A model generated the notes under the pieces. The model worked only from the letters and a program-made list of their open reading frames with translations. It was not told the DNA's origin and ran no database searches. A stretch of DNA of 64,000 bases from Methylophilus sp. DW102 (lineage in GTDB: Bacteria; Pseudomonadota; Gammaproteobacteria; Burkholderiales; Methylophilaceae), in contig NZ_AP029023.1 in NCBI RefSeq assembly GCF_037076555.1, forward strand, positions 806,001 to 870,000, given 5' to 3'. Positions within the stretch are counted from its first letter, which is position 1, and every line of letters starts with the position of its first letter. A program made the translations under genes and the position numbers. Positions 8,647 through 19,095 of the stretch are shown piece by piece.

Positions 8647-8855
8647 GCGACGCATTGCTCTCTTGCCGGTTTGCAACGCGCTGTTTTTGATGTTGCCTCA
8701 ATGTCTCACCCATCAGCATGGCGGCCGTCAGCATAGAAGACGTCTGCCTGATACGACATTCAGCTGGATGCGCTGGCATGCGCATGCAGACCAGACACCT
8801 AGCCGCGACTCCCCTTGCTAGCAAGCCTGACCGCGGCTCTGCAAGTCGTGCTTGA

Positions 8856-9734
8856 TTAATAGGCGTAGGCTGCGCGCATGGAGAACATGCCCGGTGTCGC
8901 CTGCAGGCGCGGTTTGGCGGCGGTTTTTGGTTTGAGGAAGGCATGAATCGCTGCCGCCAAACGGGCGGGTTCATCGTATGGCAGCCCGTGCCCTGCATCC
9001 TGAATGACCTTGTATTGCAGATCAGGATTGATGCGGTGCAAGGCGCGTGCCGTTTCCGCAGAGACCACGCCTTCGCTGCCAAGCAGCATTAAGGTGGGCA
9101 CATAAATATTGCGGATCAGCTCATCAAACTCTGGATTCGGTGGAATCAGCACATCAAATGCTTGCAGGCTGGTTTGCAGTCTGGCTTCTATCAGGTGCTC
9201 GATAATGGCCGAGGCGCGAAAACGGTGTTTCGCCTTGTCTGCTTTAAATAACGCTTCCTTGCTGGAAGTCAGCATTTGTTGATGTTGCTCAACCAGCTGG
9301 CGGTGATAGACCTCATGCGGCCACTCTGCACTCAGAAAGGTTGGGTCTGCCAAAATCACGCCATTGATCGCCAGGCCGAGTCTGCTGGCGACCATGGCCG
9401 CGGTCATGCCCCCCATGGAGTGGCCGAGCAGGTAGGGCGATTTGATGCCCAGCGTGCGGATCAGCTCAATCACATCATTGGCGTGGTCTTGATAGGTGTA
9501 GCCATGCAGGGGCGCGCTGGATTGGCCGTGGCCGCGCGCATCCGGCATGATGATGTCATAGTGTTGCTCCAGCGCGCGGGCGATGGGTGACCAGCATACG
9601 CTGTTGCCGGCCAGGCCATGCAAGGCAATGATGGTCGGTTTGTTGCCGCCAGTGCGCAGGTAGTGAATGTTGATACCGTTTGCTCTGCAAACGCCATCTG
9701 TCCAGTGAGAAGCAGGGGTATTTTGACGTGCCAT
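8856..9734 (-). CDS. Alpha/beta-fold hydrolase
   Basis: A 292-residue soluble alpha/beta hydrolase: oxyanion region IIALHGLAGNSVCW, DARGHGQS strand, nucleophile elbow LLGHSMGGMTA (Ser), and a late AGHGLPYD with the catalytic His. The place of the acidic residue is occupied by LLGSEGVVS, so Glu rather than Asp may serve. Substrate unknown; esterase or epoxide/haloalkane hydrolase families are related. Its start codon is 2 bases after the stop of the upstream umuD-like gene, so it is transcribed with it. A poorly conserved Lys/Arg-rich tail of about 30 residues follows the fold. Confidence 0.85.
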   Translation of the reverse strand: MARQNTPASHWTDGVCRANGINIHYLRTGGNKPTIIALHGLAGNSVCWSPIARALEQHYDIIMPDARGHGQSSAPLHGYTYQDHANDVIELIRTLGIKSPYLLGHSMGGMTAAMVASRLGLAINGVILADPTFLSAEWPHEVYHRQLVEQHQQMLTSSKEALFKADKAKHRFRASAIIEHLIEARLQTSLQAFDVLIPPNPEFDELIRNIYVPTLMLLGSEGVVSAETARALHRINPDLQYKVIQDAGHGLPYDEPARLAAAIHAFLKPKTAAKPRLQATPGMFSMRAAYAY

Positions 9735-9736
9735 GA

Positions 9737-10357
9737 TTAAAACTTTCTAAAAGAACCAGTCACCACGCCCCAGATTTCAAACTGCATGTGTTGCGAGATC
9801 AGGATAGGGGCGTATCTTCCTGATGAATTAGCGGGTAATAACTTGGGCATACCATCTTTTTGTTTGGCCAGGGTTTTGACCGTAAATTCGCCATCAATCA
9901 TTGCTAGCACAATATCGCCCACAGCGGGCACCTTGTCTTTTTCAATCACGGCTTTATCGCCAGGCATGAGGCCCACCTCAATCATGGATTCGCCTTGTAT
10001 CGTGACAAAGAAGGTTTTGTCGGCCTTGTTGATCAGATAGGCATTCGGGTCCATGCGTGCATCGACATGGTCGTCAGCAGGGGACGGTAATCCGGCGGGC
10101 ACTTTGGACTCAAACAGCGGCAAACTGACCTGGTCAAGCTCAGCTGATAACTGTGTAAATTCTTCAATGCGATCAAGATGGTCTTTCAGCTGCGCCAACC
10201 GCTGTTTTTTTGCGTAGGCCTCCAGAAAGTCGCTGATGACCGGCTTTTGGCTGTTAGGCACGCGCATGACCGAGGTTTCTTCCCGGTAGGTGCCTGTGCC
10301 TGACTTGCGCCCGGCGCCCGCTCTTTTGCCGCCGTGTGTATTGTCTTCATCGTTCAT
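9737..10357 (-). CDS. UmuD-like S24 peptidase with DNA-binding N-terminus (copy 1)
   Basis: A 206-residue protein. The C-terminal half is a LexA/UmuD self-cleaving serine peptidase: cleavage site Ala88-Gly89 before PSPADDH, Ser124 in QGESMIE and Lys161 in GEFTVKT. Unlike E. coli UmuD (139 residues), it has about 75 extra N-terminal residues with GGKRAGAGRKSG and TSVMRVPNSQK, resembling the DNA-binding segment of UmuD-type autorepressors. It would derepress on DNA damage and then act as polymerase V subunit. The ATG used here lies just after a palindromic operator; a longer reading (8 more residues) would run through that operator. Confidence 0.88.
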   Translation of the reverse strand: MNDEDNTHGGKRAGAGRKSGTGTYREETSVMRVPNSQKPVISDFLEAYAKKQRLAQLKDHLDRIEEFTQLSAELDQVSLPLFESKVPAGLPSPADDHVDARMDPNAYLINKADKTFFVTIQGESMIEVGLMPGDKAVIEKDKVPAVGDIVLAMIDGEFTVKTLAKQKDGMPKLLPANSSGRYAPILISQHMQFEIWGVVTGSFRKF

Positions 10358-10361
10358 GGAA

Positions 10362-10399
10362 ATTATTGTAACAGCAATCAAGTGTTATTGTAACAATAA
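10362..10399 (-). promoter_or_regulatory. Operator and predicted leaderless promoter of umuD-like copy 1
   Basis: Two copies of ATTGTAACA on the plus strand. The outer one is a perfect 7-bp palindrome, TTATTGTAACAATAA; the inner one gives TACAAT on the coding strand, placed 7 bases before the ATG, just where a -10 box of a leaderless transcript would be. No ribosome binding site is present. The same sequence precedes copy 2, which suggests that the UmuD-like proteins bind here. Confidence 0.6.
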
Positions 10400-10533
10400 T
10401 CAAGATTTTTTTAAGCGTGATGAAAAAACGAGTGCACCCTGGCTAGGGGGCACAGCAAACAGCTGTCGGTGGGCGCTGTGTGCCCGGATGTGTGACTGAT
10501 CAGGAATGGGTTTTTTGACGGATCTGCAGGTGC

Positions 10534-11157
10534 TTATCTGAAGCGCCTGAATGAGCCAATGACGACGCCCCAGATTTCAAACTGCATGCCGTCTTCGATC
10601 AGAATCGGGCGGTACTTGCCTGAGGCATTGGCCGGTAACAGTTGTGGTTTGCCATTTTTTTGTCTGGACAGGGTTTTGATGGTGAATTCGCCATCAATCA
10701 TCGCCAGCACAATATCACCCATCACCGCCTGTTTGTTTTTATCCACCACGGCTTTATCGCCAGGCATGAGGCCCACCTCAATCATGGATTCGCCTTGTAT
10801 GGTGACAAAAAACGTTGTATCTGCCTGATCAATCAGGTATTCGTTGGGGTCCAGCCGTTGTTCGATATGGTCATCCGCAGGCGAGGGGAAGCCTGCCGCC
10901 ACTTTGGACTGAAATAAAGGTAAGGCAATGCCTGACGTATCGCGCGCCGGTTGCGCAAAAGATTGCGGGCTATCCAGGCTGTTCGCTGATGGTGGCCGCT
11001 GTTTGCGGGCATCGCTGGCCAGCAGTTGGCGAATGGCGGCTTTTTGGCTGGCAGGCACCCGCATGACTGTCGTCGCTTCCTGGTATAAGCCAGCGCCCGG
11101 TTTGCGACCGGCACCGGGGCGCTTGCCTCCTGCTTTTTGATCAACCATCTCGTTCAT
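10534..11157 (-). CDS. UmuD-like S24 peptidase with DNA-binding N-terminus (copy 2)
   Basis: A 207-residue paralogue of the neighbouring protein with the same layout: GGKRPGAGRKPG and TTVMRVPASQK in the N-terminus, a more divergent linker, Ala88-Gly89 before PSPADDH, Ser124 in QGESMIE and the catalytic Lys in GEFTIKT. The peptidase halves are very similar while the linkers differ, fitting duplication followed by divergence. The start is placed at the ATG directly after the shared operator, matching copy 1 (both begin ATGAACG). The gene stands alone with about 175 bases to copy 1. Likely SOS-type repressor/polymerase subunit, by family. Confidence 0.88.
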   Translation of the reverse strand: MNEMVDQKAGGKRPGAGRKPGAGLYQEATTVMRVPASQKAAIRQLLASDARKQRPPSANSLDSPQSFAQPARDTSGIALPLFQSKVAAGFPSPADDHIEQRLDPNEYLIDQADTTFFVTIQGESMIEVGLMPGDKAVVDKNKQAVMGDIVLAMIDGEFTIKTLSRQKNGKPQLLPANASGKYRPILIEDGMQFEIWGVVIGSFRRFR

Positions 11158-11160
11158 TTG

Positions 11161-11172
11161 ATTATTGTAACA
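11161..11172 (-). promoter_or_regulatory. Operator/-10 element of umuD-like copy 2
   Basis: ATTATTGTAACA on the plus strand, identical over 12 bases to the site before copy 1. On the coding strand it reads TACAAT six bases before the ATG, again leaving no room for a ribosome binding site. Confidence 0.55.
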
Positions 11173-11271
11173 AAAATTAGTGCGTGGGCAGTTAAACAAA
11201 ACAGGCGGGATGCAAAAGAAAAAATAATCTCAGAAGGTATACTGTGCGGCCTAATCATTCAAAAAACTGCT

Positions 11272-12087
11272 ATGGACTGGTTAACCGTTTTTTTTGAACA
11301 ATATGCTGTGTTTTGCCTGATGGGCGTGATTGTCGGTGTCTTGTCTGGCTTGCTCGGGATTGGTGGCGGCATTGTGCTGGTACCCATGCTGCATGCCATT
11401 TTGGTCGCCAAAGGCTTTGCAGCCGACACGGCGTTTCATATGGCGCTGGCGACCTCGATGGCTTGCATCGTGTTCACCTCGCTGTCCAGCATTTTGGCGC
11501 ATCATAAAAACCAGAATATTGTCTGGCCCTACGTGTGGGCCATGGTGCCGATGGCGTTTGTGGGGTCGTTGCTGGCGACACTGGTGGCGATTCATCTGGA
11601 TGCCAGGTATTTGACGCTGTTTTTTGCCACCTTTACTTTTTTTGCGGCGGTGCAATTATTTCTGGATCGCAAACCGACCCAGCATAAAGTGCCAGGCAAG
11701 GTTGAGATTGGCCTGGTGTCATTGCTGATAGGCGGTGTGTCTGCGCTGGTGTCGATTGGCGGCGGAACCTTGACGGTGCCTTATTTAGCCATGCGCAATG
11801 TGTCGGTGAAGCAGGCGATTGGGACCTCGGCGGTATTGGGCTTTCCGATTGCACTGGCCAGTACGGTCAGTTATTTGCAAGATGCCTGGCGGCAAACCGC
11901 ACATGCGCCAGAAACGTTTGGCCTGCTGTATTTGCCGGCTGTGCTGTTGCTGACCCCGCTTAGTGTGCTGTTTGCGCCCACGGGCGTGGCTTTGACGAAA
12001 CGCTTGCCGGTTAAAACCTTAAAGCGTGTATTTGCCTTGTTTTTAATTACCGTGAGCCTGCATTTGCTATGGTCGCAGCTGGCTTGA
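11272..12087 (+). CDS. TSUP family (TauE/SafE-type) membrane transporter
   Basis: A 271-residue integral membrane protein with about eight hydrophobic segments and the two repeated signatures of the family, GVLSGLLGIGGGIVLVPML near the N-terminus and GGVSALVSIGGGTLTVPYL near the middle. TSUP proteins export sulfite, organosulfonates or related anions from the cytoplasm; the substrate here is not predictable. The start is the ATG at the first transmembrane segment; an upstream in-frame stretch overlaps the umuD operator region and is not conserved-looking. It ends before a terminator shared with pqqA copy 2. Confidence 0.88.
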   Translation: MDWLTVFFEQYAVFCLMGVIVGVLSGLLGIGGGIVLVPMLHAILVAKGFAADTAFHMALATSMACIVFTSLSSILAHHKNQNIVWPYVWAMVPMAFVGSLLATLVAIHLDARYLTLFFATFTFFAAVQLFLDRKPTQHKVPGKVEIGLVSLLIGGVSALVSIGGGTLTVPYLAMRNVSVKQAIGTSAVLGFPIALASTVSYLQDAWRQTAHAPETFGLLYLPAVLLLTPLSVLFAPTGVALTKRLPVKTLKRVFALFLITVSLHLLWSQLA

Positions 12088-12111
12088 CCGGGCCGTCTGC
12101 CATACAGCCAT

Positions 12112-12142
12112 AAAAAAAACCGCCGGAGTCCGGCGGTTTTTT
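12112..12142. terminator. Bidirectional terminator
   Basis: A CCGCCG/CGGCGG stem with A-run on one side and T-run on the other, placed between the convergent TSUP gene and pqqA copy 2, serving both strands. Confidence 0.9.
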
Positions 12143-12175
12143 GTTCAGCTCACTTGTGATTAAGACAAGCGCTGA

Positions 12176-12247
12176 TTATTTGTTCATGACGTACATTGTT
12201 ACTTCAAAGCCAAAACGCATTTCAGTTGCAGCTGGTTTAGTCCACAT
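12176..12247 (-). CDS. pqqA: PQQ precursor peptide PqqA (copy 2)
   Basis: A second 23-codon pqqA gene encoding exactly the same peptide as copy 1 ([14 protein letters not shown]..., EVTMY core). The two genes differ at only three synonymous positions, while the flanking sequences are unrelated. AAGGAG lies 7 bases before the ATG and a strong terminator follows. Two highly expressed peptide genes would raise the supply of precursor for PQQ; methanol dehydrogenase makes this cofactor abundant in methylotrophs. Confidence 0.96.
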   Translation of the reverse strand: MWTKPAATEMRFGFEVTMYVMNK

Positions 12248-12442
12248 AATCGTCTCCTTAAGTATTTGTTTAAATGCATCATGATTGATGTATTTGTATG
12301 ACTCTCACTATACGCGGGTGTTTCAATCCAGGCCTGAAGCGAATCCGTAAAAACGGCTCATGATTTTACGTAGTTTTTATAATCAGGTCGCTCACTCGGC
12401 GTAGAATAAGGCTGTCTGGTCTATGCAGGATTCGAGGTCTAT

Positions 12443-14832
<2,390 letters not shown>

Positions 14833-14859
14833 GCAAAGCGTGCACAGGGAAGCCGTAGC

Positions 14860-16419
14860 GTGATCATGATCAAAAAAAGCATTCTTTGTCCGCTGATTGT
14901 ATCTGCAGGCCTGCTGGCTTGCGGGGTGAATCCGGTCACCAAAGAGCGGGAGTTTCAGTTTGTCTCGCAAGACAAGGAAATCCAGATTGGCCAGCAAAAT
15001 TATAGCCCGGCGCGTCAATCGCAAGGCGGCGACTACACGCTGGACCCTGAGCTGACACGCTATGTGCAGCAAGTCGGCCAGCGGTTAGCCGCGGTGTCTG
15101 ACCGCCCGGATTTGCCCTATGAGTTTGTGGTGCTCAATGACTCAGTGCCCAATGCCTGGGCCATGCCGGGTGGCAAAATTGCGTTTAACCGGGGCCTGTT
15201 ATACGAATTGCACAGCGAAGCTGAACTGGCGGCTGTGTTGGGGCATGAAATTGTGCACGCGGCGGCCAGGCATGGTGCCAAAGGCATGGAGCGTGGCATC
15301 TTTATGCAAGGTGCCATGCTGGCGGTGGGCCTGGCCACGCGTGACTCCAATTATGCCAATCTGGTGGTCGGTGGTGCGCAATTGGGCGGGCAACTGATCA
15401 CGAGCAAATATGGCCGTGAGGCTGAGTCCGAGGCAGATCACTATGGCATGAAGTATATGAAGCTGGCCGGTTATGACCCTGCTGCTGCGGTGACGCTGCA
15501 AGAGACCTTTGTCCGGCTTAGCCAGGGCAAACGGCAGGATTTTCTGTCTGGCTTGTTTGCCAGCCACCCGCCTTCGCAAGAGCGTGTCGATCTCAACGAA
15601 AAAACCTTGGCCGAGCTGGGCACTGGCGGTGAGATGGGTAAAGAGATTTATGCACAAAAAGTCGCCAAACTGATGGCGACGCGCGAGGCTTATAAAGCCT
15701 ACGATGAAGGCAAAGAGGCCTTGCAAAAAGGCGATACCGAAAAAGCAAAAACTTTGGCGAAAAAAGCCATCAGCATTGAGCCGCGCGAAGCGCGTTTCGA
15801 GGAGCTGCTGGGGGATATTGCCCTCACCAAGAAAAATACTACCGAAGCGCTGGCGTTTTACGACAAAGCCATCCAGATGCAACCGGACTACTTCAAGCCC
15901 TATGTGCAAAGCGGCATTGCCTTGTTTAATGCAGGCAAAAAAGAGCAGGCGGAATCCTTTTTGAAAAAAGCCAACGCCTTGTTACCAACGGCACCAGGCT
16001 ATGCCTTGCTCGGGCAGATTGCTGAAGGGCGTGGCGAAACCGCCCTGGCTTTGCAGCATTACCAACTGGCGGCAAGTTCAGATTCCGAAATCGGCAAAGA
16101 GGCTGCGGCAAGAGCCATGCGACTCGATTTACCACGTAACCCTGGCCGCTATTTGCCGGCTGGCCCGCTGGCTGATGATACCGGCATGGTTTACGCTGCC
16201 GTGCAAAATAACAGCAATGTGCCGGTGGGGCGCGTGCAAGTACGCATGCTGCAATACGACAGCCGTGGCCGCATGGTTAACCAGACGCGTTCGATGTTGA
16301 TTACGGGCGGCATTGCCCCCGGTCGGCGCGGTTCAGTGGCCACCGGTGTCCGCATCATCGACCAGGCCGATTTACAGTTTTTCCGGGTCGTGGTTGAAGG
16401 CGCCGAACTCGCCAATTAA
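14860..16419 (+). CDS. M48 family metalloprotease lipoprotein with TPR repeats
   Basis: A 519-residue protein with a lipobox (SAGLLAC, Cys21), so anchored in the outer or inner membrane facing the periplasm. The peptidase domain has the zinc motif GHEIVH at about residues 128-133 and the further ligand in REAESEADHYGMKYM; three or so TPR repeats follow (about residues 270-420). The layout resembles BepA-type proteases that control outer-membrane protein assembly. A GTG with AGGGA 9 bases upstream is used as start; an ATG two codons later is equally possible. Co-transcribed with pgm by spacing. Confidence 0.88.
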   Translation: MIMIKKSILCPLIVSAGLLACGVNPVTKEREFQFVSQDKEIQIGQQNYSPARQSQGGDYTLDPELTRYVQQVGQRLAAVSDRPDLPYEFVVLNDSVPNAWAMPGGKIAFNRGLLYELHSEAELAAVLGHEIVHAAARHGAKGMERGIFMQGAMLAVGLATRDSNYANLVVGGAQLGGQLITSKYGREAESEADHYGMKYMKLAGYDPAAAVTLQETFVRLSQGKRQDFLSGLFASHPPSQERVDLNEKTLAELGTGGEMGKEIYAQKVAKLMATREAYKAYDEGKEALQKGDTEKAKTLAKKAISIEPREARFEELLGDIALTKKNTTEALAFYDKAIQMQPDYFKPYVQSGIALFNAGKKEQAESFLKKANALLPTAPGYALLGQIAEGRGETALALQHYQLAASSDSEIGKEAAARAMRLDLPRNPGRYLPAGPLADDTGMVYAAVQNNSNVPVGRVQVRMLQYDSRGRMVNQTRSMLITGGIAPGRRGSVATGVRIIDQADLQFFRVVVEGAELAN

Positions 16420-16452
16420 TCACGCGATTATTCAATCATTTGGTTTCATCCT

Positions 16453-16815
16453 ATGGCCACTACCGATTCCTGTGTCTCCGTCTCTCCCTACTTTGAAATC
16501 CAGCCTGGCCAGGCTTCTGCTTTTCGGGCGATTTGCGAAAAATATGTGAGCTGGTCATCCCGTGAGCCTGGTTGCCTGTATTACGGCTTTAGCTTTCACG
16601 GTGACCTGGCCCATTGCCGCGAAGGGTTCACCAATGCAGAAGCGCTGTTGGCGCACATCGAAAACCTGCGGCCGATTTTGCACGAGATGGGTGAGGTTTC
16701 TACGCTGGTGCGGATTGAAGTGCATGGGACAGAAGCCGAATTGGCCAAGCTGAGGGAGCCGTTGGCAGGGATGCATCCGCAGTGGTTTGTGCTCGAATTC
16801 GGCTACAGAAAATAG
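16453..16815 (+). CDS. ABM-type (quinol monooxygenase-like) small protein
   Basis: A 120-residue dimeric alpha+beta barrel protein: VSPYFEIQPGQASAFRAICEKYV, then CLYYGFSFHGDLAHCREGFTNAEALLAHI, the pattern of antibiotic biosynthesis monooxygenase-like domains. Some members oxidise quinols or degrade haem, many have no known activity. It follows the metalloprotease gene by 33 bases on the same strand. Confidence 0.7.
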   Translation: MATTDSCVSVSPYFEIQPGQASAFRAICEKYVSWSSREPGCLYYGFSFHGDLAHCREGFTNAEALLAHIENLRPILHEMGEVSTLVRIEVHGTEAELAKLREPLAGMHPQWFVLEFGYRK

Positions 16816-16835
16816 CCTGAAATGTAACGGCAGCC

Positions 16836-17342
16836 TTATTCTGCATTCTGAATGGTCATGGTGCCTTGGTATAGGCGCACATCCATTCTGCCTAAAAAGC
16901 TCATGCCGAGCAGGGCATCGCCTTCCAGTCCAGGCGAAATCGTCGCGGCGACATCATGGGCGACGACGCCACCCAGTTGCACGGTTTTAAGCCTGACCAA
17001 ATAAGCGACCGCCGTGCCGTTGGCAGTGTGGGTGCTAATCGCGTCATGGCTGACCAGACCCAAACGGTCTGCTACATTTTGTGAGATGGCGATGCCGGTG
17101 GCTCCGGTATCCACCAGAACGCGTACCCGTTCGCCATTAATGAGGGCTTCGGCGCTGTAATGGCCGTCGGTGCCGCGCTTGAGCGTCACCACTTTTTGCT
17201 GGCCGAGTTGTTCCAGGGTGTTGGGGTGTTGTACGCGGTCTACCAGAAACCAGATCAGTGCAGCCAGCCCCAGCCAGAGCAGGGTGTAAAGCAGGCTGCG
17301 CCCGCGGAGATGGTTTTTTTGAGTGGCATGTCGCATGCTCAT
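16836..17342 (-). CDS. Retropepsin-like aspartic protease (clan AA, TIGR02281 type)
   Basis: A 168-residue protein with one N-terminal membrane anchor (LLYTLLWLGLAALIWFLVD) and a single-lobe aspartic protease domain: VRVLVDTGATGIAIS with the catalytic Asp-Thr-Gly, and GDALLGMSFLGRMDVRL near the end. Such proteins must dimerise to form the active site; they face the periplasm and their substrates are unknown. Stop lies 20 bases from the end of the opposite-strand ABM gene; its start is 12 bases downstream of the phosphomutase stop, so co-transcription is likely. Confidence 0.85.
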   Translation of the reverse strand: MSMRHATQKNHLRGRSLLYTLLWLGLAALIWFLVDRVQHPNTLEQLGQQKVVTLKRGTDGHYSAEALINGERVRVLVDTGATGIAISQNVADRLGLVSHDAISTHTANGTAVAYLVRLKTVQLGGVVAHDVAATISPGLEGDALLGMSFLGRMDVRLYQGTMTIQNAE

Positions 17343-17353
17343 TCAATGGAGGC

Positions 17354-18760
17354 TCAAAAAGGGATTTTCAAGTTTGGGTGAGTGCTGAGTAGCAGTTGTT
17401 TGAATGTCTGTTGAATGCGGGTTAAGGCCGCATTGTCATCGGCCTCAAAGCGCAAGGTCAACACGGGTGTGGTGTTTGAGGCGCGAATCAAACCAAAGCC
17501 ATCGGCATATTCAACGCGCAAGCCATCGATGGTGATCACTTCTACTGCACCCGGGAATTGCGCGGATTGTTGCAGTTGCGCGATCAAGGCATGCGGCTCG
17601 CCTTCTTGCATGGCGATTTGCAGTTCTGGCGTGTTGAGGCTGTCTGGCAGGGCTTCTAGCACAGCGTTGGCATCAGGGCTGCGGCTCACCAGTTCGAGCA
17701 GGCGTGCCGCGCTATACAGGCCATCATCAAAGCCAAACCAGCGCGGGGTACCAGCGACACAGTCATTAAAAAACAAATGACCCGAGAGCTCACCGCCAAT
17801 GGCAGCACCTGTTTCCTTGATTTTGGCTTTCATCAGCGAGTGGCCGGTTTTCCAGATCACCGGTTTGCCCCCATGTTGGCGTATCCAGGGCGCGAGATGG
17901 CGGCTGGATTTGACATCAAACACCACTTGGCTGCCTGGTTGCTGGCTGAGTATATCCTCTACAAACAACATGAGCTGGCGGTCGCTACGGATGATTTGCC
18001 CGGATCGGGTGACCACGCCCAGACGGTCGCCATCGCCATCAAAAGCAATCCCGATTTCGGCGGTGCCGCTTTGTAACGCACCGATGACGTCTTGCAAGTT
18101 TTTGGCTTCCACCGGGTCTGGGTGGTGGTTGGGGAAATGCCCATCGACCTCACAAAACAGTGGCTCGACCTCGCAGCCTAATGCCTGGAAGATGGCGGGC
18201 GCGTAGGCGCCGGCGACACCGTTGCCGCAGTCGATGACTACCCGCATCGGGCGTGCGAGCTGGATATCCGACACAATGGCTGCCTGATAGGCAGGATAAA
18301 TATCGTAGCTGGTTTGATTACCAGCTTGGTCGGGCTGGTAATACTGCTGCTGCATGATGCTGTGCTTGAGGGCCTGGATGGCTTCGCTACTGAGCGTCTC
18401 GCCCGCAATCACCATTTTGAGACCATTATATTGCGGTGGATTATGGCTGCCGGTGATCATGACGCCACTGTGCGTTTGGGCAAGGTAATGCGTTGCAAAA
18501 TACAGCATGGGCGTAGTGACCATGCCCAGATTCAGCACATTGACGCCAGTTTGCATCAGCCCTGCACTCAATGCGGTGGCCAGTGCCGGGCTGGATAAGC
18601 GGCCATCATAGCCCACGCAGACACTCTGCTCGCCGCGTGCCTGTGCCAAAGAGCCCAGTGCCAGGCCAATCTGCTGCACAATCTCTTCTGTCAATGTGTC
18701 GCCGACAATGCCACGGATGTCGTAGGCTTTGAAAATCGACGCTGGCAGCAATGGAATCAT
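17354..18760 (-). CDS. Phosphomannomutase/phosphoglucomutase (AlgC/ManB type)
   Basis: A 468-residue alpha-D-phosphohexomutase: N-terminal IFKAYDIRG, catalytic phosphoserine in MITGSHNPPQYNGLK, metal loop FDGDGDRLG, sugar-binding GGELSGHLFF and a C-terminal RASNTTPVLTLRFE phosphate site. It provides mannose 1-phosphate or glucose 1-phosphate for exopolysaccharide and LPS. It is the second hexomutase in the window beside pgm. Its ATG touches the stop of iscX without a gap and it is followed 11 bases later by the retropepsin gene. Confidence 0.93.
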   Translation of the reverse strand: MIPLLPASIFKAYDIRGIVGDTLTEEIVQQIGLALGSLAQARGEQSVCVGYDGRLSSPALATALSAGLMQTGVNVLNLGMVTTPMLYFATHYLAQTHSGVMITGSHNPPQYNGLKMVIAGETLSSEAIQALKHSIMQQQYYQPDQAGNQTSYDIYPAYQAAIVSDIQLARPMRVVIDCGNGVAGAYAPAIFQALGCEVEPLFCEVDGHFPNHHPDPVEAKNLQDVIGALQSGTAEIGIAFDGDGDRLGVVTRSGQIIRSDRQLMLFVEDILSQQPGSQVVFDVKSSRHLAPWIRQHGGKPVIWKTGHSLMKAKIKETGAAIGGELSGHLFFNDCVAGTPRWFGFDDGLYSAARLLELVSRSPDANAVLEALPDSLNTPELQIAMQEGEPHALIAQLQQSAQFPGAVEVITIDGLRVEYADGFGLIRASNTTPVLTLRFEADDNAALTRIQQTFKQLLLSTHPNLKIPF

Positions 18761-18955
18761 TTATTCGGCTTCTTCTATCCAGGCCAGTTGAATCGCCTCC
18801 AGGATTTTTTCGCCGCAGCGGGAGGGCTCATCATCAAAGTCCTCCAAATCCATCACCCATTGCATGAGGTCGGTAAAGCGGATGGTTTTGGGGTCAATCT
18901 CGGGGAATTGATCATACAGCTCTTCAGCAATGCGCTGGCTGTCAGTCCATTTCAT
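18761..18955 (-). CDS. iscX: Fe-S cluster assembly protein IscX
   Basis: A 64-residue acidic protein starting [15 protein letters not shown] and containing ALxLxD-type conserved blocks ([41 protein letters not shown]). IscX binds IscS and adjusts Fe-S cluster formation. In most proteobacteria it ends the isc operon; here it stands apart, directly upstream of the phosphomutase gene. The chosen ATG gives the family's usual length. Confidence 0.92.
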   Translation of the reverse strand: MKWTDSQRIAEELYDQFPEIDPKTIRFTDLMQWVMDLEDFDDEPSRCGEKILEAIQLAWIEEAE

Positions 18956-19095
18956 GGTGGTGGGCTCCTGTCGATGTGAGTGAGATGGGCTCATTATAAC
19001 TGACAGTAGGTGCCGGATTTGCCAGAATCCACCTACAGCGCTGTCAGACGTGGGGCACTGGTCAGCCTGAGCTGCACGCGGCATCATAACGGGTT

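Noticed and set aside
8579..9082. Leftward open frame across the pqqA terminator and into the hydrolase gene
   Set aside because: It runs through an intrinsic terminator and overlaps a well-supported hydrolase on the same strand in another frame; composition is not protein-like.
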